From positions 62,001 to 126,000 of the forward strand of contig RSEH01000059.1 in assembly GCA_006503475.1 (NCBI GenBank): a stretch of DNA of 64,000 nucleotides. The letters run 5' to 3'. Every line of letters begins with the position of its first letter. Position 1 is the stretch's first letter. The notes beneath the pieces are model-generated. The model ran no database searches. It worked only from the letters and a program-made list of their open reading frames with translations, and had not been told where the DNA came from. Shown in pieces: positions 18,150 through 28,697 of the stretch. The DNA comes from Stentor roeselii (taxonomy: Eukaryota > Ciliophora > Heterotrichea > Heterotrichida > Stentoridae). Made by a program: the position numbers and the translations under genes.

Positions 18150-20306
18150 CTAAGAATGCTTTTTACCTCCTTTTATTGGACGTCTTATGTTAGACCCTGA
18201 TAACTGTGAACCTCGAGAGACTCTTGACTCGTTGAGTCCTCCGAGAACACTGCGGTCATCGAAGCGGGTAAGTTCTTTGATTCTTATCTGTTCTTCAAGT
18301 GAACTGATTCTTTCACAGAGCCGGACGACTTTATTGACCAAAACTTCATTATCATGCATAAAGGTCGTTCTTTCATTGAGAAGTTTATAGTAAAGGTCAG
18401 TGATATGCTCAATGTTCCTCTCAAGCATTTCATTTCTCTTAATAATCGCACGGTCACCTTGAGAGATCCTTCCTTCGAATATCCTCAAAGCTTCTCGTGA
18501 ATCATCTAAAGCAAGTTCAAGTTCAATCACTTTTTGTATTCTATTCTGTAAATCATTAGTCAAAAGCTGTTTTTCTTGATAAAATTTTGAAGCTTCTTGA
18601 ACTTGGACTTCTTTTACCAGGTTTTCTTTTAGGACTTCTAAATCACAGTTCTTTTTTGATAGTTCTTGATTTCTTTCTTTTAGGATTTGAAGTTGCTTGG
18701 TTATTGATGTGTTTTTGCTTTGTTCTTCTGATAGTTTTTTTGATAACTTCTGAAGATCATCGTTGTATTGAGTTAATGTCACGTGTTGTGAACATTCTTT
18801 TTGAGTTTGACGGAGATCGTCAGAAATTTCTTTGTTTTTTTGCTGGAGTTGAAGGATTTCTAGGTTTAATTGGGAAATTTGCTTTTCGTAGACTTCTTTT
18901 GAGTTTTGAAGTTCTGAGAGATTTTCGGATAGAGAGTCTTTTAAAGATTTTACCATCAGAAGTTCTTCGTGACAGCTTTTTAGCTCTTCCATCATTGAGG
19001 AGTTGTCGAGAATTATTTCTTGGTAACGGGTTTCTGAGAGAAGAAGCTCGTTACGTAGCTCGCAGGTTGTTAGGGTTTCTTGCTCGTATTTTTGTTTTAG
19101 CTGCTCGATGTCTTCGTAGACTTCTTCGAGGCTTACTAAGACCTCGCCTGGTTCTGAGTAGCCAGTCGTTATTTTCCCTCCAGTTGATTTAATTTCTATC
19201 TGCAAATTTTCTATAATTTTCGATTTTTTATCAATTTCTTCCTGTGCCTTTGCTAGTAAAACTTTAAGTTCAGCGACAGTGTATTCTTTATTGACTTTTG
19301 GTTTGTTTTTGATTGACTTGGCCCTGATGCCGAATCTTAAAGTGCTGATGGTTTCATCCAAGTTGTAAGGAGAAGGAGAGCAAGTAATGATCAGAGATGT
19401 TTTTGAATTTCCTCCAAGAGAGTCTTGCAGAACTCTTGTGAGTTTCGAGTCTCGATATGGAATGTGGGTCGACTTTGAGTCAGTCAAGTTCATTATCACC
19501 TGCCCAAGAACAGTTAGACTTTTATTGATAGTCTTGGCCTCTTCTAGTCTTTTACCTGCAGCTCCGGTTTTGCCGACCTTTTCTGATCCTGCAAGATCGA
19601 CCAGATACAATTTTCCAACCTTAGTACTCAAATTCTGAGTATTAGTCTGAGTAACCGAAACAATAAAAATTGCATGAGACCTCGAGCTTCCCTTATTCAT
19701 TTCAGTAAATCCAACTTCTCTATTATTAGTCCCAATTTTCATAAGTTCATAAACTCCATTATCCGAGCTAACATAAGATTCCGACAAGTTCCCAATATAA
19801 ACCCCTTTAATTTTATCTTCATGCACTTTCAAGTCCTTTCTAGAAATATCAATCAAGTCCCTTATTTTTTCCATGTAAATTTCACAATAGCTGATTTTTA
19901 CAGTGAACTCCAGCTGGTCACTAGAATTCGAAATGAATTCAAACAAATGAGTCACCATCCGAGGCGTGATTCCCATCAACGTCGGATTTTCCATGACTCC
20001 CGTCATTGTAAAGGTCTTTCCTGACGAGGTCTGCCCATAGGCCAGGACAGTCCCGTTGTACCCTTGCATGACTGACTCGACTATTGACTTTGCGGACTTC
20101 TGGTAAACTTCTTCTTGAAATGCACTCGGTTGGAATACTTGGTCAAAACGGAAGGTTAAAGGACTTTGACCTTCTTGTGGAACTGATACACTTTTCATGT
20201 CGATACCGAAATCAACGCAGATTGAGTTTGAGATGTTTTGCTCTTTTTCGTTTAGGGGCCGGAATCGGCAAACTACCAGGATTTCTCCTGAGTTTTCTTC
20301 AGTCAT
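18150..20306 (-). CDS. Kinesin-1-type motor heavy chain (short)
   Basis: A 718-residue plus-end microtubule motor. The motor domain spans ~8-330, with P-loop GQTSSGKT near 91-98, switch I NKGSSRSH and switch II LVDLAGSEK. The neck segment (SIKNKPKVNKEYT) and the following coiled coil (~340-690) are kinesin-1-like. The C-terminal tail contains NIRRPIKGG, resembling the autoinhibitory 'IAKPIRPG' tail motif of conventional kinesin. At 718 residues it is shorter than animal KIF5 (about 960), mainly in the stalk. It likely moves cargo along cortical or cytoplasmic microtubules. It is divergent from the DHHC gene, 72 bp away. Confidence 0.93.
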   Translation of the reverse strand: MTEENSGEILVVCRFRPLNEKEQNISNSICVDFGIDMKSVSVPQEGQSPLTFRFDQVFQPSAFQEEVYQKSAKSIVESVMQGYNGTVLAYGQTSSGKTFTMTGVMENPTLMGITPRMVTHLFEFISNSSDQLEFTVKISYCEIYMEKIRDLIDISRKDLKVHEDKIKGVYIGNLSESYVSSDNGVYELMKIGTNNREVGFTEMNKGSSRSHAIFIVSVTQTNTQNLSTKVGKLYLVDLAGSEKVGKTGAAGKRLEEAKTINKSLTVLGQVIMNLTDSKSTHIPYRDSKLTRVLQDSLGGNSKTSLIITCSPSPYNLDETISTLRFGIRAKSIKNKPKVNKEYTVAELKVLLAKAQEEIDKKSKIIENLQIEIKSTGGKITTGYSEPGEVLVSLEEVYEDIEQLKQKYEQETLTTCELRNELLLSETRYQEIILDNSSMMEELKSCHEELLMVKSLKDSLSENLSELQNSKEVYEKQISQLNLEILQLQQKNKEISDDLRQTQKECSQHVTLTQYNDDLQKLSKKLSEEQSKNTSITKQLQILKERNQELSKKNCDLEVLKENLVKEVQVQEASKFYQEKQLLTNDLQNRIQKVIELELALDDSREALRIFEGRISQGDRAIIKRNEMLERNIEHITDLYYKLLNERTTFMHDNEVLVNKVVRLCERISSLEEQIRIKELTRFDDRSVLGGLNESRVSRGSQLSGSNIRRPIKGGKKHS

Positions 20307-20378
20307 TTTGATTATTTATTAGAAAAGTGGAAATTTAGAAAAAAGTTACTTGCAAATTCAAAAAGTCCTCATAAAAAT

Positions 20379-21365
20379 ATGCTCAAAGCGAGTTGGCCTG
20401 GGAAAAATGGTTTCTGGTGCAAAGGAAAATATTTAAAAGGTGCTGATTGGTATAAAAGTTTTCTTACCAGTTCAATGATCGCAGGTTCACTCATTTCACT
20501 TGAATACTTTTCTTGCAGCTACTATTCAAGCAAAGGAAACTACTTTCCTTCAGTATTAATCGCGATCCTAACAATCATCTCATTCATCTTTTTATTTTTC
20601 TCTGCAACTAAAGATCCAGGATTTATTCCAAAGCAGATAGTTCCATTTGCGACTCATTATGCACAGAACTTAAACGAGCATATCTCTTCAACAAAGCAAC
20701 TAAGTTTTATCTATCGCGGTTGTTTGATCAAATTAAAATTTTGCAGTACTTGCATGATATTCAGACCTCCAAGATGTTCTCATTGTTCAGTTTGCAATTT
20801 ATGTGTAGAAGGTTTCGACCACCATTGTCCTTGGATCGGAAATTGCATCGGTAAAAGGAATTATTTCTATTTTATCTCATTCGTGACAAGCATTTTGTTC
20901 CTATGTTCAAGCAGCCTGATAATCTGCATTCACCACATAACAATGAACCGTAATTCAATTGGCTTCGAGGTAATTTTTTCAATTGTGAATTCAGTGATCG
21001 CCGTGATTGTTCTTGTCTTCGTGTTATGTCTGATCGGATTCCATTGGTTTCTACTAAAGGCAGGCCTTACCACGAACGAAAAGATAAAAAACATTTGGGG
21101 AAAACAAATTTTTAACCCTTTTAATACTGGAAGCCTTAAAACAAACATAAAAAATAAAGTCAAAGACTTCCGCACTCGAAGCCAGTTTAATATTAATGCT
21201 CGGGTGAGTGTCTATGACGAGGAAATCAACCCGAATGTACTTCATCGAGGATGTGTTATCACAAAAAATAGCTCGAATTTTTCACAGACTTTTGAAGAAA
21301 ACGCGAATACGGTCATTGTGAGGAGAGAAGATCTTGAAAAGAATGAGAAAGTCACGAATAATTAA
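20379..21365 (+). CDS. DHHC-type protein S-palmitoyltransferase
   Basis: A 328-residue product. Two transmembrane helices lie at ~30-48 and ~58-76. The cysteine-rich DHHC domain at ~120-165 has all the expected Cys/His residues (FCSTC, RPPRCSHCSVC, DHHC at 147-150, PWIGNCIGKRN). Two more helices lie at ~165-187 and ~200-222. It transfers palmitate to cysteines of membrane-associated proteins, usually in Golgi, plasma membrane or ciliary-pocket membranes. The cytosolic C-terminal tail (~105 residues) is basic and then acidic, with no ankyrin repeats. The substrate is unknown. Confidence 0.93.
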   Translation: MLKASWPGKNGFWCKGKYLKGADWYKSFLTSSMIAGSLISLEYFSCSYYSSKGNYFPSVLIAILTIISFIFLFFSATKDPGFIPKQIVPFATHYAQNLNEHISSTKQLSFIYRGCLIKLKFCSTCMIFRPPRCSHCSVCNLCVEGFDHHCPWIGNCIGKRNYFYFISFVTSILFLCSSSLIICIHHITMNRNSIGFEVIFSIVNSVIAVIVLVFVLCLIGFHWFLLKAGLTTNEKIKNIWGKQIFNPFNTGSLKTNIKNKVKDFRTRSQFNINARVSVYDEEINPNVLHRGCVITKNSSNFSQTFEENANTVIVRREDLEKNEKVTNN

Positions 21366-21505
21366 TGTTAAATTATATCAAAAATTATAAATTAGGGATT
21401 TCATGAAAAGATAGAGAATTTTACAAGGATTAAAGAAAATGAGTTTTTTAATAAGAGGATTTTTGTTTTTTATTTATAGTGGAGATATTTAGTTAAAGTA
21501 CATTA

Positions 21506-23575
21506 TTAATAATTAAAAATTCCTCTTTTTCTTTTTCTTTCAAGCTTCACCTGGTTAATCTCCTCAGGAGTCAATTCAACCCCTTCCATCAAAGCCAAGA
21601 GTAAATTTTCAGTATCCGCTGGCAACTTCGGTACTTCCTTCAAAACATTAAAAATCATAACTTTAATACATTCGAAATCAACTGAATTTCTTTTCTTAAG
21701 TTCATTCTTCAAATTTCTAATAGTTTCTTTCAAGTAATTAATTTGCAGTTTCAACAGTCCAATTTGGCTTTTCCTTCCATCAAGTTTTTCCTTGATTTCT
21801 TCGATTTCCTTATCACGAATGAAGGAATTAGAGTCAGCAGCGGTTTTATTAACAGAGCTTTCCTTGGAAAACATTTTTTTACGATGATCAAGGACAAGAC
21901 TTTCAATAGTTTCTTCGAAGAGATGCGACTCAAGACAGAGGTTTTCTTTGAGTTTTATTAAAAAATTAATGCTTTTTCTGATGATGTCCACGTTATTTCC
22001 AATGAATCCAGGAAAAATATGATGAAACCTAAGCCCTTGGGCGATTTCTTCAATATCTTCCTTAAGCAGCTCGAATAAGTCATTGATTTTCACTGACTGC
22101 TCAGAAGAAACTTCACCGACACTGATAGTTTCCATTGAAGTCTGCAGAGGGGTTTTCGCTGAGTCAATAAAAATTAAAGGTTTCAGTCTATATCCTTTTT
22201 CTTCATCATTTTTTGAATTTTCTCTTAATGCCAGAAGTTTTAACTTTGATTGAAGGACAAGGTTTTCTTCTTTTAACTTGCTGATGCTTTCCATGAATGT
22301 TTCTTGCTCACGTCGAAACAAGTCGTTTGAATCATTTGACTTGAAAGTTAAAAGTCTCAGCTGGTCTTTTAACTTCTGGATTTCAATGATGTCGTTGATG
22401 TTCGAGTTCAGTTCAAGGCTATCTTCATTTTTATATTCCAATTGACTTTTCAACTTCACAATTTCTTCAAAAGACTTTTTTAGTTTTTTTTCTAAATTTA
22501 AAATTTTTTCCTTGTTTTCCTGGATTTCTTTAACCATGGCTTCTTTTTCTGTCTTCCACTTTAACTTTTGTTGTTCGTACATTTCTTTACCTGAAAGTCT
22601 TGAAAGTGATTTTTTGCTCATGGTGTCGACGAGACTATTGAAATAATCTCGAAATTCAGAAACCAAAGAAAGGACTTCAAGCTTTAAAGAAGAGGTCTGG
22701 GTTGAAATGACTGATAAGATCTTTGACTGACTCTTCAAAGTCGAGTCTTGTTTGTTGAAGCGAGAGATGAGGTAGTTGTACTTCACTGTGATTTTTTCAA
22801 GGTCAGTTCGAAATCGACTTGTTTCTTGCTGAGCTTTTAAACTCGCCTGAAGAAAATTATTCCCATCTTGAATAAACTGAGAAATTTTCTTTTTTTCATC
22901 GAGAAACTGAAAATTTTCCAATTTTTCATCATCTTTTTCTTGATTTATGCTGAAATTTGCAGATTCTTTTAAATTTTTCGTGATTTTCGCGTGAATTTCA
23001 CGGAGTTCTCTTTTCGCCAGGTCACAAAAACTGAGTTCTTTGAGTTTATTTGGGTTTGGTATGCAGGTGGGCTTGAGTCCGAACTCATCATTGAGAGTTC
23101 TTTCAACTTCTTTCATCCTGACCTTTGGAAACTTGGCTTTTTCCACAAGTACATCATTTTTCTTCTGTTCATAAAGAAGAAGGTATTCCAAAAGTCCTGA
23201 ATACTCATCGCTGCTAGTTTTATTCAAAGAGCTACTTCCAGTCACTCCAGTCACTCCAACACCTTCATTTTTTCCATCATTTCCTGATTCCATGACCTTG
23301 ATCCTCGTCATCTTGACAGTTTTTTCACAATTTTGAATCAAGTCCATTAAATCTTTCTCTGATTTGCACGGCTTGTTCATCGCTGATTGAAAGTTGCAGC
23401 TAAGGTCATCAAGAGTCTTCAGCATAAGACTGCATCCGGGCTTCGGAGATAAAGGAAATTTTTCAGAAGAGGAAAACTCGTTCGATCTGCTTGCCCTTGG
23501 AGAAGAGTTCGCGCTGTGAGGACTTTTAGGAATTGGGTACGCCTTGAGTTTTAAACGGTTCTGAGGTGAAAACAT
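21506..23575 (-). CDS. Long coiled-coil protein, function unknown
   Basis: A 689-residue product. The Ser/Pro-rich N-terminus (1-50) is probably disordered. Coiled coil runs from ~195 to ~460, broken by a less charged segment (~470-560) with hydrophobic helices (FRHHIFPGFIGN-like), followed by a final coiled coil and a basic end. The layout is typical of centrosomal, basal-body or cortical fibre proteins, but I recognise no family. The start is 17 bp from that of the divergent RCC1-filamin gene, so both share a minimal promoter. Confidence 0.78.
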   Translation of the reverse strand: MFSPQNRLKLKAYPIPKSPHSANSSPRASRSNEFSSSEKFPLSPKPGCSLMLKTLDDLSCNFQSAMNKPCKSEKDLMDLIQNCEKTVKMTRIKVMESGNDGKNEGVGVTGVTGSSSLNKTSSDEYSGLLEYLLLYEQKKNDVLVEKAKFPKVRMKEVERTLNDEFGLKPTCIPNPNKLKELSFCDLAKRELREIHAKITKNLKESANFSINQEKDDEKLENFQFLDEKKKISQFIQDGNNFLQASLKAQQETSRFRTDLEKITVKYNYLISRFNKQDSTLKSQSKILSVISTQTSSLKLEVLSLVSEFRDYFNSLVDTMSKKSLSRLSGKEMYEQQKLKWKTEKEAMVKEIQENKEKILNLEKKLKKSFEEIVKLKSQLEYKNEDSLELNSNINDIIEIQKLKDQLRLLTFKSNDSNDLFRREQETFMESISKLKEENLVLQSKLKLLALRENSKNDEEKGYRLKPLIFIDSAKTPLQTSMETISVGEVSSEQSVKINDLFELLKEDIEEIAQGLRFHHIFPGFIGNNVDIIRKSINFLIKLKENLCLESHLFEETIESLVLDHRKKMFSKESSVNKTAADSNSFIRDKEIEEIKEKLDGRKSQIGLLKLQINYLKETIRNLKNELKKRNSVDFECIKVMIFNVLKEVPKLPADTENLLLALMEGVELTPEEINQVKLERKRKRGIFNY

Positions 23576-23592
23576 TGGGATGCTAGTTATAA

Positions 23593-25575
23593 ATGGAGAG
23601 AAGTGGAAATAAAAAGGTTTCTCTTCTGCCAGGACAGGTCATGGCTTCGGTTGAGGAACTGAAAAAAAATTTGAATGAAGCGAAAGGAAATGTGATGTTG
23701 ATTATCAGCATTTTGAATAGTCTTATTCACAAATTGAATGATATTGAAAAAATACCTTATTTAAAGCAAAAAATTGAACTTCTTATTGATGAAGGGTCGT
23801 TTCTGGAAGCGAGGATTGATGCTGAAGCACTTGTTGCGCTGGATAAGTGTGAAGAACATAAACTTCTTTATTGTAAACTTTTGTATAAACAACAAGACTA
23901 CCTTAACTGCATGACGCAGTTGTTGAAACTTAAAAATGTGAATAATTGTGAAGTGTTTGAAAGGAATGTGGAAGAATTAGCGAATTCAACGTTTTTTGAC
24001 TCGTTGTATGTGATTCCGAACCTGCCGGATCTTTATTCAAGTCAGATAACTTTCTTTCCGGAACTGAGAGGCAAGGTGGTTCTTCAAATATGCAGTTCTT
24101 CTTATTTGACATACATCCTGATATCGACCTGCCCTCACCTTGCTCAAAAGTCAGAATGTCCATCAGGTCTTTACAACTGTTCAGAAGAGTTACAACTATT
24201 AGAAGTCTCAAACAGTATTTTATCCCCAATCGACTTTTTAACAAACCAGAAGCTTTCCCAAGTATCCTGCAGCGACACAATGACAGGAGTACTAGACCGA
24301 ACAGGTCGAATAACTTTATGGGGTGATCTTCCAGAAGGTCACAGTCACCTGATCCTAGACCACCCTTGCAGTCAAATGGTAGTCGGCAGTTCATTTATTT
24401 GCATGGTAAGAGAAGAAGGCATCAGCTTCTGGGGTCGACTTGGCAATTTAAGCACTCTCCAAGAAAACTACTCTTCAATCACTGAGATAACAGACAAGAC
24501 AGGTCACCTTTCCTGCAGCGACAACCATTTATTACTCTTAAGTGAAGGAAACGTCTTTTCATTAGGCCTCGGCGAGGAAGGGCAGTTGGGTCTTGGTGTA
24601 GAAAGAATTTCAATTTCAACTTTCGAAGCTGTTCAAATACCTCAGCAAGTCACTCAAGTTCTTTGCAACAATGAAGTCTCAGTTGCCCTTACCAGAGAAG
24701 TGATTTATGTTTGGGGACTAGTAAATCCACTACAACTCAATGAAATGCCTCGTAATGTTTAAAAAGCGATTTCTTGGAAACCAGTTTTACTTGATTCTTT
24801 CGATGTTGAACATGTTGCAGCGACTTTAAGCAGGTTCGAAATGCTGGTGCTTGGAAAGGACCAGTTCTTATATAGCTGGATCTGGAAAGAAGATACGAAA
24901 GTAAAAAAGTATAGAAAACTTGATGTTAATGGCATCGCGACTTTGTCGCTTCGAGGGTCTGAAGCGTTTTTGATTAAAAAAGTAGCGATTCCTCAACTCA
25001 CTCAAATAATTGACTACCCAGCGCAGGTTTACTCAGGGGTGGCCTTTGCATTGACTTTGACCCTTTACGACCAGTTCGGTCCTAGTTTTATTCCAGAAGC
25101 TTCTTTGAAACTAGTTTTCAACAGACAAAAAAATGTTTTGATTAATGAATTGGATCACAAAATGAGTTTCACTGATGATGATGACGGGAATACTATTGTT
25201 TTAGTTACTCCTTCTGGGTATGGAGAGTATTGGATGGGTCTTCAAGTCGATAATCAACATGTGATGAGCTCTCCAATTAAAATAAATATTTTACCTTCGC
25301 CAAGTCAAGAAGTCATTTTAGCTCAAATCGAGTATATTAAGAGCCTCACGGAGTTTATAGAAAATAAAAAAATTGAAAGAGCAAGAAAAAGAAGGGAGCA
25401 TAAAGTTCAAGCTGAACAAGAACGTGCAAGAAAAATGAATAAAACGAAAAAAAGGGCTCAGGATGCTTTACATAACTATTTGCAGAATAAAGAAAAGGAT
25501 ATTATTAGGAAGGAAAATGAAAGACAACAGAAAATCAAGAATAAAGTTGGAGGTGGATACGTTATTCCTTATTAG
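23593..25575 (+). CDS. RCC1-like repeats fused to a filamin repeat and basic coiled coil (2 exons)
   Basis: Exon 1 is 23593-24751 and exon 2 is 24767-25575, around a 15-nt in-frame intron at 24752-24766 (GTAATGTTTAAAAAG) that contains a TAA stop. The product is 655 aa. Residues ~30-125 are helical and TPR-like. An RCC1-type beta-propeller follows (~185-450; repeats with 'ITLWGDLPEGHSHLI', 'GNVFSLGLGEEGQLGLG', 'VALTREVIYVWG'). An immunoglobulin-like filamin repeat lies at ~460-563 (PAQVYSGVAFALTL...YDQFG...PSGYGEYWMGLQVDNQHVMSSPIKI). The end is a Lys/Arg-rich coiled coil. The propeller and filamin repeat suggest a scaffold on cytoskeleton or membranes. This fusion is not one I know, and the partner is unknown. 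Confidence 0.82.
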
Positions 25576-25610
25576 GTAATAGGTTAATGGAGAGATGGCT
25601 TTAGGACTAA

Positions 25611-26051
25611 TTAAAATAAATTCATGTGGATTTTCGGGTACTTTTTAGAATATACGAAAATCTCTAGAGTGTCTTTTGGCTTTTTTGAGATTATTTTTTC
25701 GGAAGGGATGCACTCGAGTCTGTTGTTGGATCTTGAATGAAGGTTGTTTTTACGAGAAAAAAGAACTTTCGTGTTGAATTGGATTAGTTGGGTCTTCATT
25801 GATAAGTTGTTGGAGTATCTTGATGATCTGGAAGATCTTAGGTAAAAGTCACTTGATAGTTTTTTTAGCTTTGAAGGAAGTGTTGATTGACTACCACTTA
25901 TTTGATTATGATTCTTTAGTACTTCTTGATTTTGGTAGAAATTCTGAATAGTATCGATTGAATTGACTCTATGAAAAATGCGATCTTTATCTTCTTTCTT
26001 GATATTTGAAGAATGATTTAAGCAAACTGAATTTCCTTTGATATGAAGCAT
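25611..26051 (-). CDS. Hypothetical basic protein
   Basis: A 146-residue frame from ATG to TAA, rich in Ser, Asn, Lys and Arg, with no transmembrane helix and no recognised motif. It converges on the RCC1-filamin gene with a 35-bp gap and faces a 224-bp leader shared with IFT43. Its length and normal start context support a real gene, but composition alone cannot prove it. Confidence 0.5.
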   Translation of the reverse strand: MLHIKGNSVCLNHSSNIKKEDKDRIFHRVNSIDTIQNFYQNQEVLKNHNQISGSQSTLPSKLKKLSSDFYLRSSRSSRYSNNLSMKTQLIQFNTKVLFSRKNNLHSRSNNRLECIPSEKIISKKPKDTLEIFVYSKKYPKIHMNLF

Positions 26052-26275
26052 TTAATATAATATCTGACAATCTCTAATATCTTTTAGTTGAAAATAACAA
26101 ATTATTACCTAATCAACAACGAACAAACATAAAAACCTGATTCTTCAAAATCATTAAAATAATAAAGCCCTACTAAAATACCACCTTTTCCCAACACCTT
26201 ACTTTAATTCTTTAAAAATTCCCAATTCAAATAATCTAAATCCTATTCAACCCTCTCTCAACCCAAGTAAATAAA

Positions 26276-26686
26276 ATGTCCGGGTGGGGCGAGCCTTCAA
26301 AAGAAATGAAAAGCATGAAAAACTACTGGGACCAAGGAACCTCAGTAGGCGCAATTCCAACAATAACAACAATTTCAGATTCAGCTCCAGGAGTATTAGC
26401 TCCTCCAACTCAATACGTGGGGAACCAAGTTGCCGACTTGGATTACCTGAACCAAAAGCTGACGATTCCAACTAAAACCGAATCAGGTATCGACCTGAGT
26501 CTTTTAACTTCAGTGATAAAACCTGCAAGCGTTGTATATGAAAAAGACGAGGTTTGGGACTATCAACATCTCATAATCGACATTTCCCACCTCATTCAAA
26601 GTCAAAAAGAAGAAGCCCCGAAGAACGTCGACGATTCTGAACCTTTCAACCAGCAGGACATGATGCCATTTGAAGAATTTTCTTAA
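26276..26686 (+). CDS. IFT43: Intraflagellar transport protein IFT43 (IFT-A)
   Basis: A 136-residue product. The C-terminal half carries the conserved IFT43 block: 'VADLDYLNQKL', then 'GIDLSLLTSVIKPASVVYEKDEVWDYQHL', which aligns with animal IFT43 'L...[36 protein letters not shown]'. IFT43 is a small subunit of the IFT-A complex that drives retrograde transport in cilia and helps load membrane proteins into them. The N-terminus is short and polar. The gene lies 14 bp ahead of TRM10 on the same strand. Confidence 0.85.
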   Translation: MSGWGEPSKEMKSMKNYWDQGTSVGAIPTITTISDSAPGVLAPPTQYVGNQVADLDYLNQKLTIPTKTESGIDLSLLTSVIKPASVVYEKDEVWDYQHLIIDISHLIQSQKEEAPKNVDDSEPFNQQDMMPFEEFS

Positions 26687-26700
26687 GATAGTAACTAAAA

Positions 26701-27399
26701 ATGAGTGAACTTTCCAAGTCCCAGCAGAAAAAACTTAAGAAGAAGGAAAAGTGGCTTGAAAAAAAGAAGGAAAAAAAGAAGAAAAAAACTAAAAAACCGA
26801 AAATTCACTCTTTGTACACCAGTGACTACCAAGAATGGGATAAAAGAGCGAAAAGTGGAATTCAGGTTATTGTTGACTGTGACTTCGACTCGTATCAGAC
26901 TGAGAAGGAAATGACGAGTTTGAAACAACAGCTGATGTTTTGTTACGCTCTTAATAAACGGTCGGACTTTCCTTTGAACTTGAGTGTTGTTGGAATATCT
27001 CCTGGATTACTTGCAGGTCTTTCGAAGATTAATTGCTCCAACTGGGAAATGAGGATTCACTCGGAGACTTATCTTGAGTTGTTTGAAAAGGAAAGACTTG
27101 TTTATTTGACTGCTGACTCGAATACAGTGATTGACTCTTTTGACCCTCAAACGGTCTTTATTATTGGAGGAATCGTTGACCATAATCGCCATAAGATGCT
27201 TACTTATAATAAGGCTAGTGCTCAGAATATTCGAACTGCTAAATTGCCTCTGGCTCAACATGTGCAACTCCAGAGAAGCTCGGTTTTGACTGTTAATCAT
27301 ATGATTGCTTTGATTTTGAAATTCTCTGAAACTCAGGACTGGAAAATTTCGATTACTGAAGCTATTCCATCTAGAAAGATATTGAAACAAGGTGATTAA
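26701..27399 (+). CDS. TRM10: tRNA (guanine-N1)-methyltransferase TRM10 (position 9)
   Basis: A 232-residue SPOUT-fold methyltransferase that makes m1G9 (or m1A9) in tRNA using S-adenosylmethionine. A very basic N-terminus (KKLKKKEKWLEKKKEK...) is the usual tRNA-binding extension. The core carries VIVDCDFD, LVYLTADS, FIIGGIVDHNRHK and LPLAQHVQLQRSSVLTVNHMIALIL, all TRM10 signatures, including the Asp in 'GGIVDHN'. The usual length is about 230-340 residues, so this is a minimal version. Cytosolic or nuclear location is inferred. Confidence 0.93.
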   Translation: MSELSKSQQKKLKKKEKWLEKKKEKKKKKTKKPKIHSLYTSDYQEWDKRAKSGIQVIVDCDFDSYQTEKEMTSLKQQLMFCYALNKRSDFPLNLSVVGISPGLLAGLSKINCSNWEMRIHSETYLELFEKERLVYLTADSNTVIDSFDPQTVFIIGGIVDHNRHKMLTYNKASAQNIRTAKLPLAQHVQLQRSSVLTVNHMIALILKFSETQDWKISITEAIPSRKILKQGD

Positions 27400-28697
27400 T
27401 AAGGGTTTAAGGGTGATTGGTTGATCTTTAGTTTAATTCATTTGAATATTTTATCTGGAGGGTGATTTGAAGAGGAAAGGAAAGACGAAGGGTTTTAAGT
27501 GTTTTTTAATAGTTTCATATTCAACAGGTGGATTCATCTCCGTTCCATTCAACCCGTGCGTAAATTTTTTCGCTTCTTTTTTATTTTCCTTCTATATTTT
27601 CGTTTAATTTTCAGGTGAAGACTGCTGAACTCCAGAAAATCTTGAATCTGTGAAAAAGTCACTGAAAAGATAAAGATGTGGATGATTCAACTCGCTTAAT
27701 ACTCTTGATTTTCTTTGACAAGATCAACTCGAGAAAATGGTCCAAATTTGTTTTTGTATTTTTAGAACTTTTTAAGAACGGGCCAAGCGCTCTTATGTGT
27801 GAAGCTCTAGCATAAGTAACTCCTTGGCTTTTGAAAATCTGAGGGATGTGAGTTTGAGGCAGTCCGAACGTAAATTCACTTTGCATCTATTGCAGTAGTA
27901 TTGGTGTTGCTTCTGGTGACTGTTGTAAGTTTCTTTCTGGTTGTTAATATTAGCATGCAATTTGAGCGAAACATTTTAAGGGTTAAGCTTTCGAGATTTT
28001 CTTGTAGTTTAGCAGGTTAAGGGTTCAAACTAAATAGTTTAAATTGTTTTTATGAGGTATTCGCAGTAGTCATTGTTTTTGAAGTTGATTTTTTGGAATC
28101 ATTTAGGAATGATTTTCTGTTTTTGATACTTCTTATTTTTAATTCAGATAGGAGTGAGTTTGAAATAGTACTCGTGGATGTTTTGATTATTTGTGACTTG
28201 AGGAAGTTACTTGGATAATTCTTAGATAAAAGAACTGGGGTTAATTATTTAATGCTTGATTTAGCTTTTTTATTAAGATCTGCTATTTACCCTGAGTGAT
28301 TTAAAATAGGCTATCACTAACAAGAACCTAATTTGGTATTTTTTAAAGTTTAATGAGGATAATTAGAGAAGAGCATGAGCTATCTTTAGTAATAATTAAA
28401 AGGACTAAACTTTACATAGAATTAGAAATAACCTTCCTTGTATCACTTAAGTAATTGAAAGTTATTTTTCAATTGAAGCAATGATTCAATAAAAATCTGA
28501 GGTGAAGAGTATTAATAAATATTCAGAAGAGGTTCTAGTAATATGAAAAATTAGAAGCAAACGAAAAATCCTTATTATTATTTCTTTAATATAAAATTGC
28601 TTGAGAATTTAAAACAAACTCTTCTATAAACTTTCAAAGTAATAAAAATATCAATTGAATTATAGCTGTATCTTTTTAATATTATAAAATTCCATCA
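27400..28697. other. AT-rich intergenic region with no confident gene
   Basis: About 1.3 kb. A 75-codon minus-strand frame (27886-27659) has protein-like content but no family and no clear complete model. The remainder has many stops in all frames. No tRNA-like box B or repeat was recognised. Confidence 0.5.

Noticed and set aside
18587-19192. 201-codon + strand frame opposite the kinesin stalk
   Set aside because: Leu/Phe/Arg-rich antisense shadow of the coiled-coil codons; kinesin is clearly the real gene.
28005-28045. GGTTAAGGGTTCAAACTAAA, checked as tRNA
   Set aside because: Only part of a T-arm-like string; no acceptor or anticodon stem can be formed.
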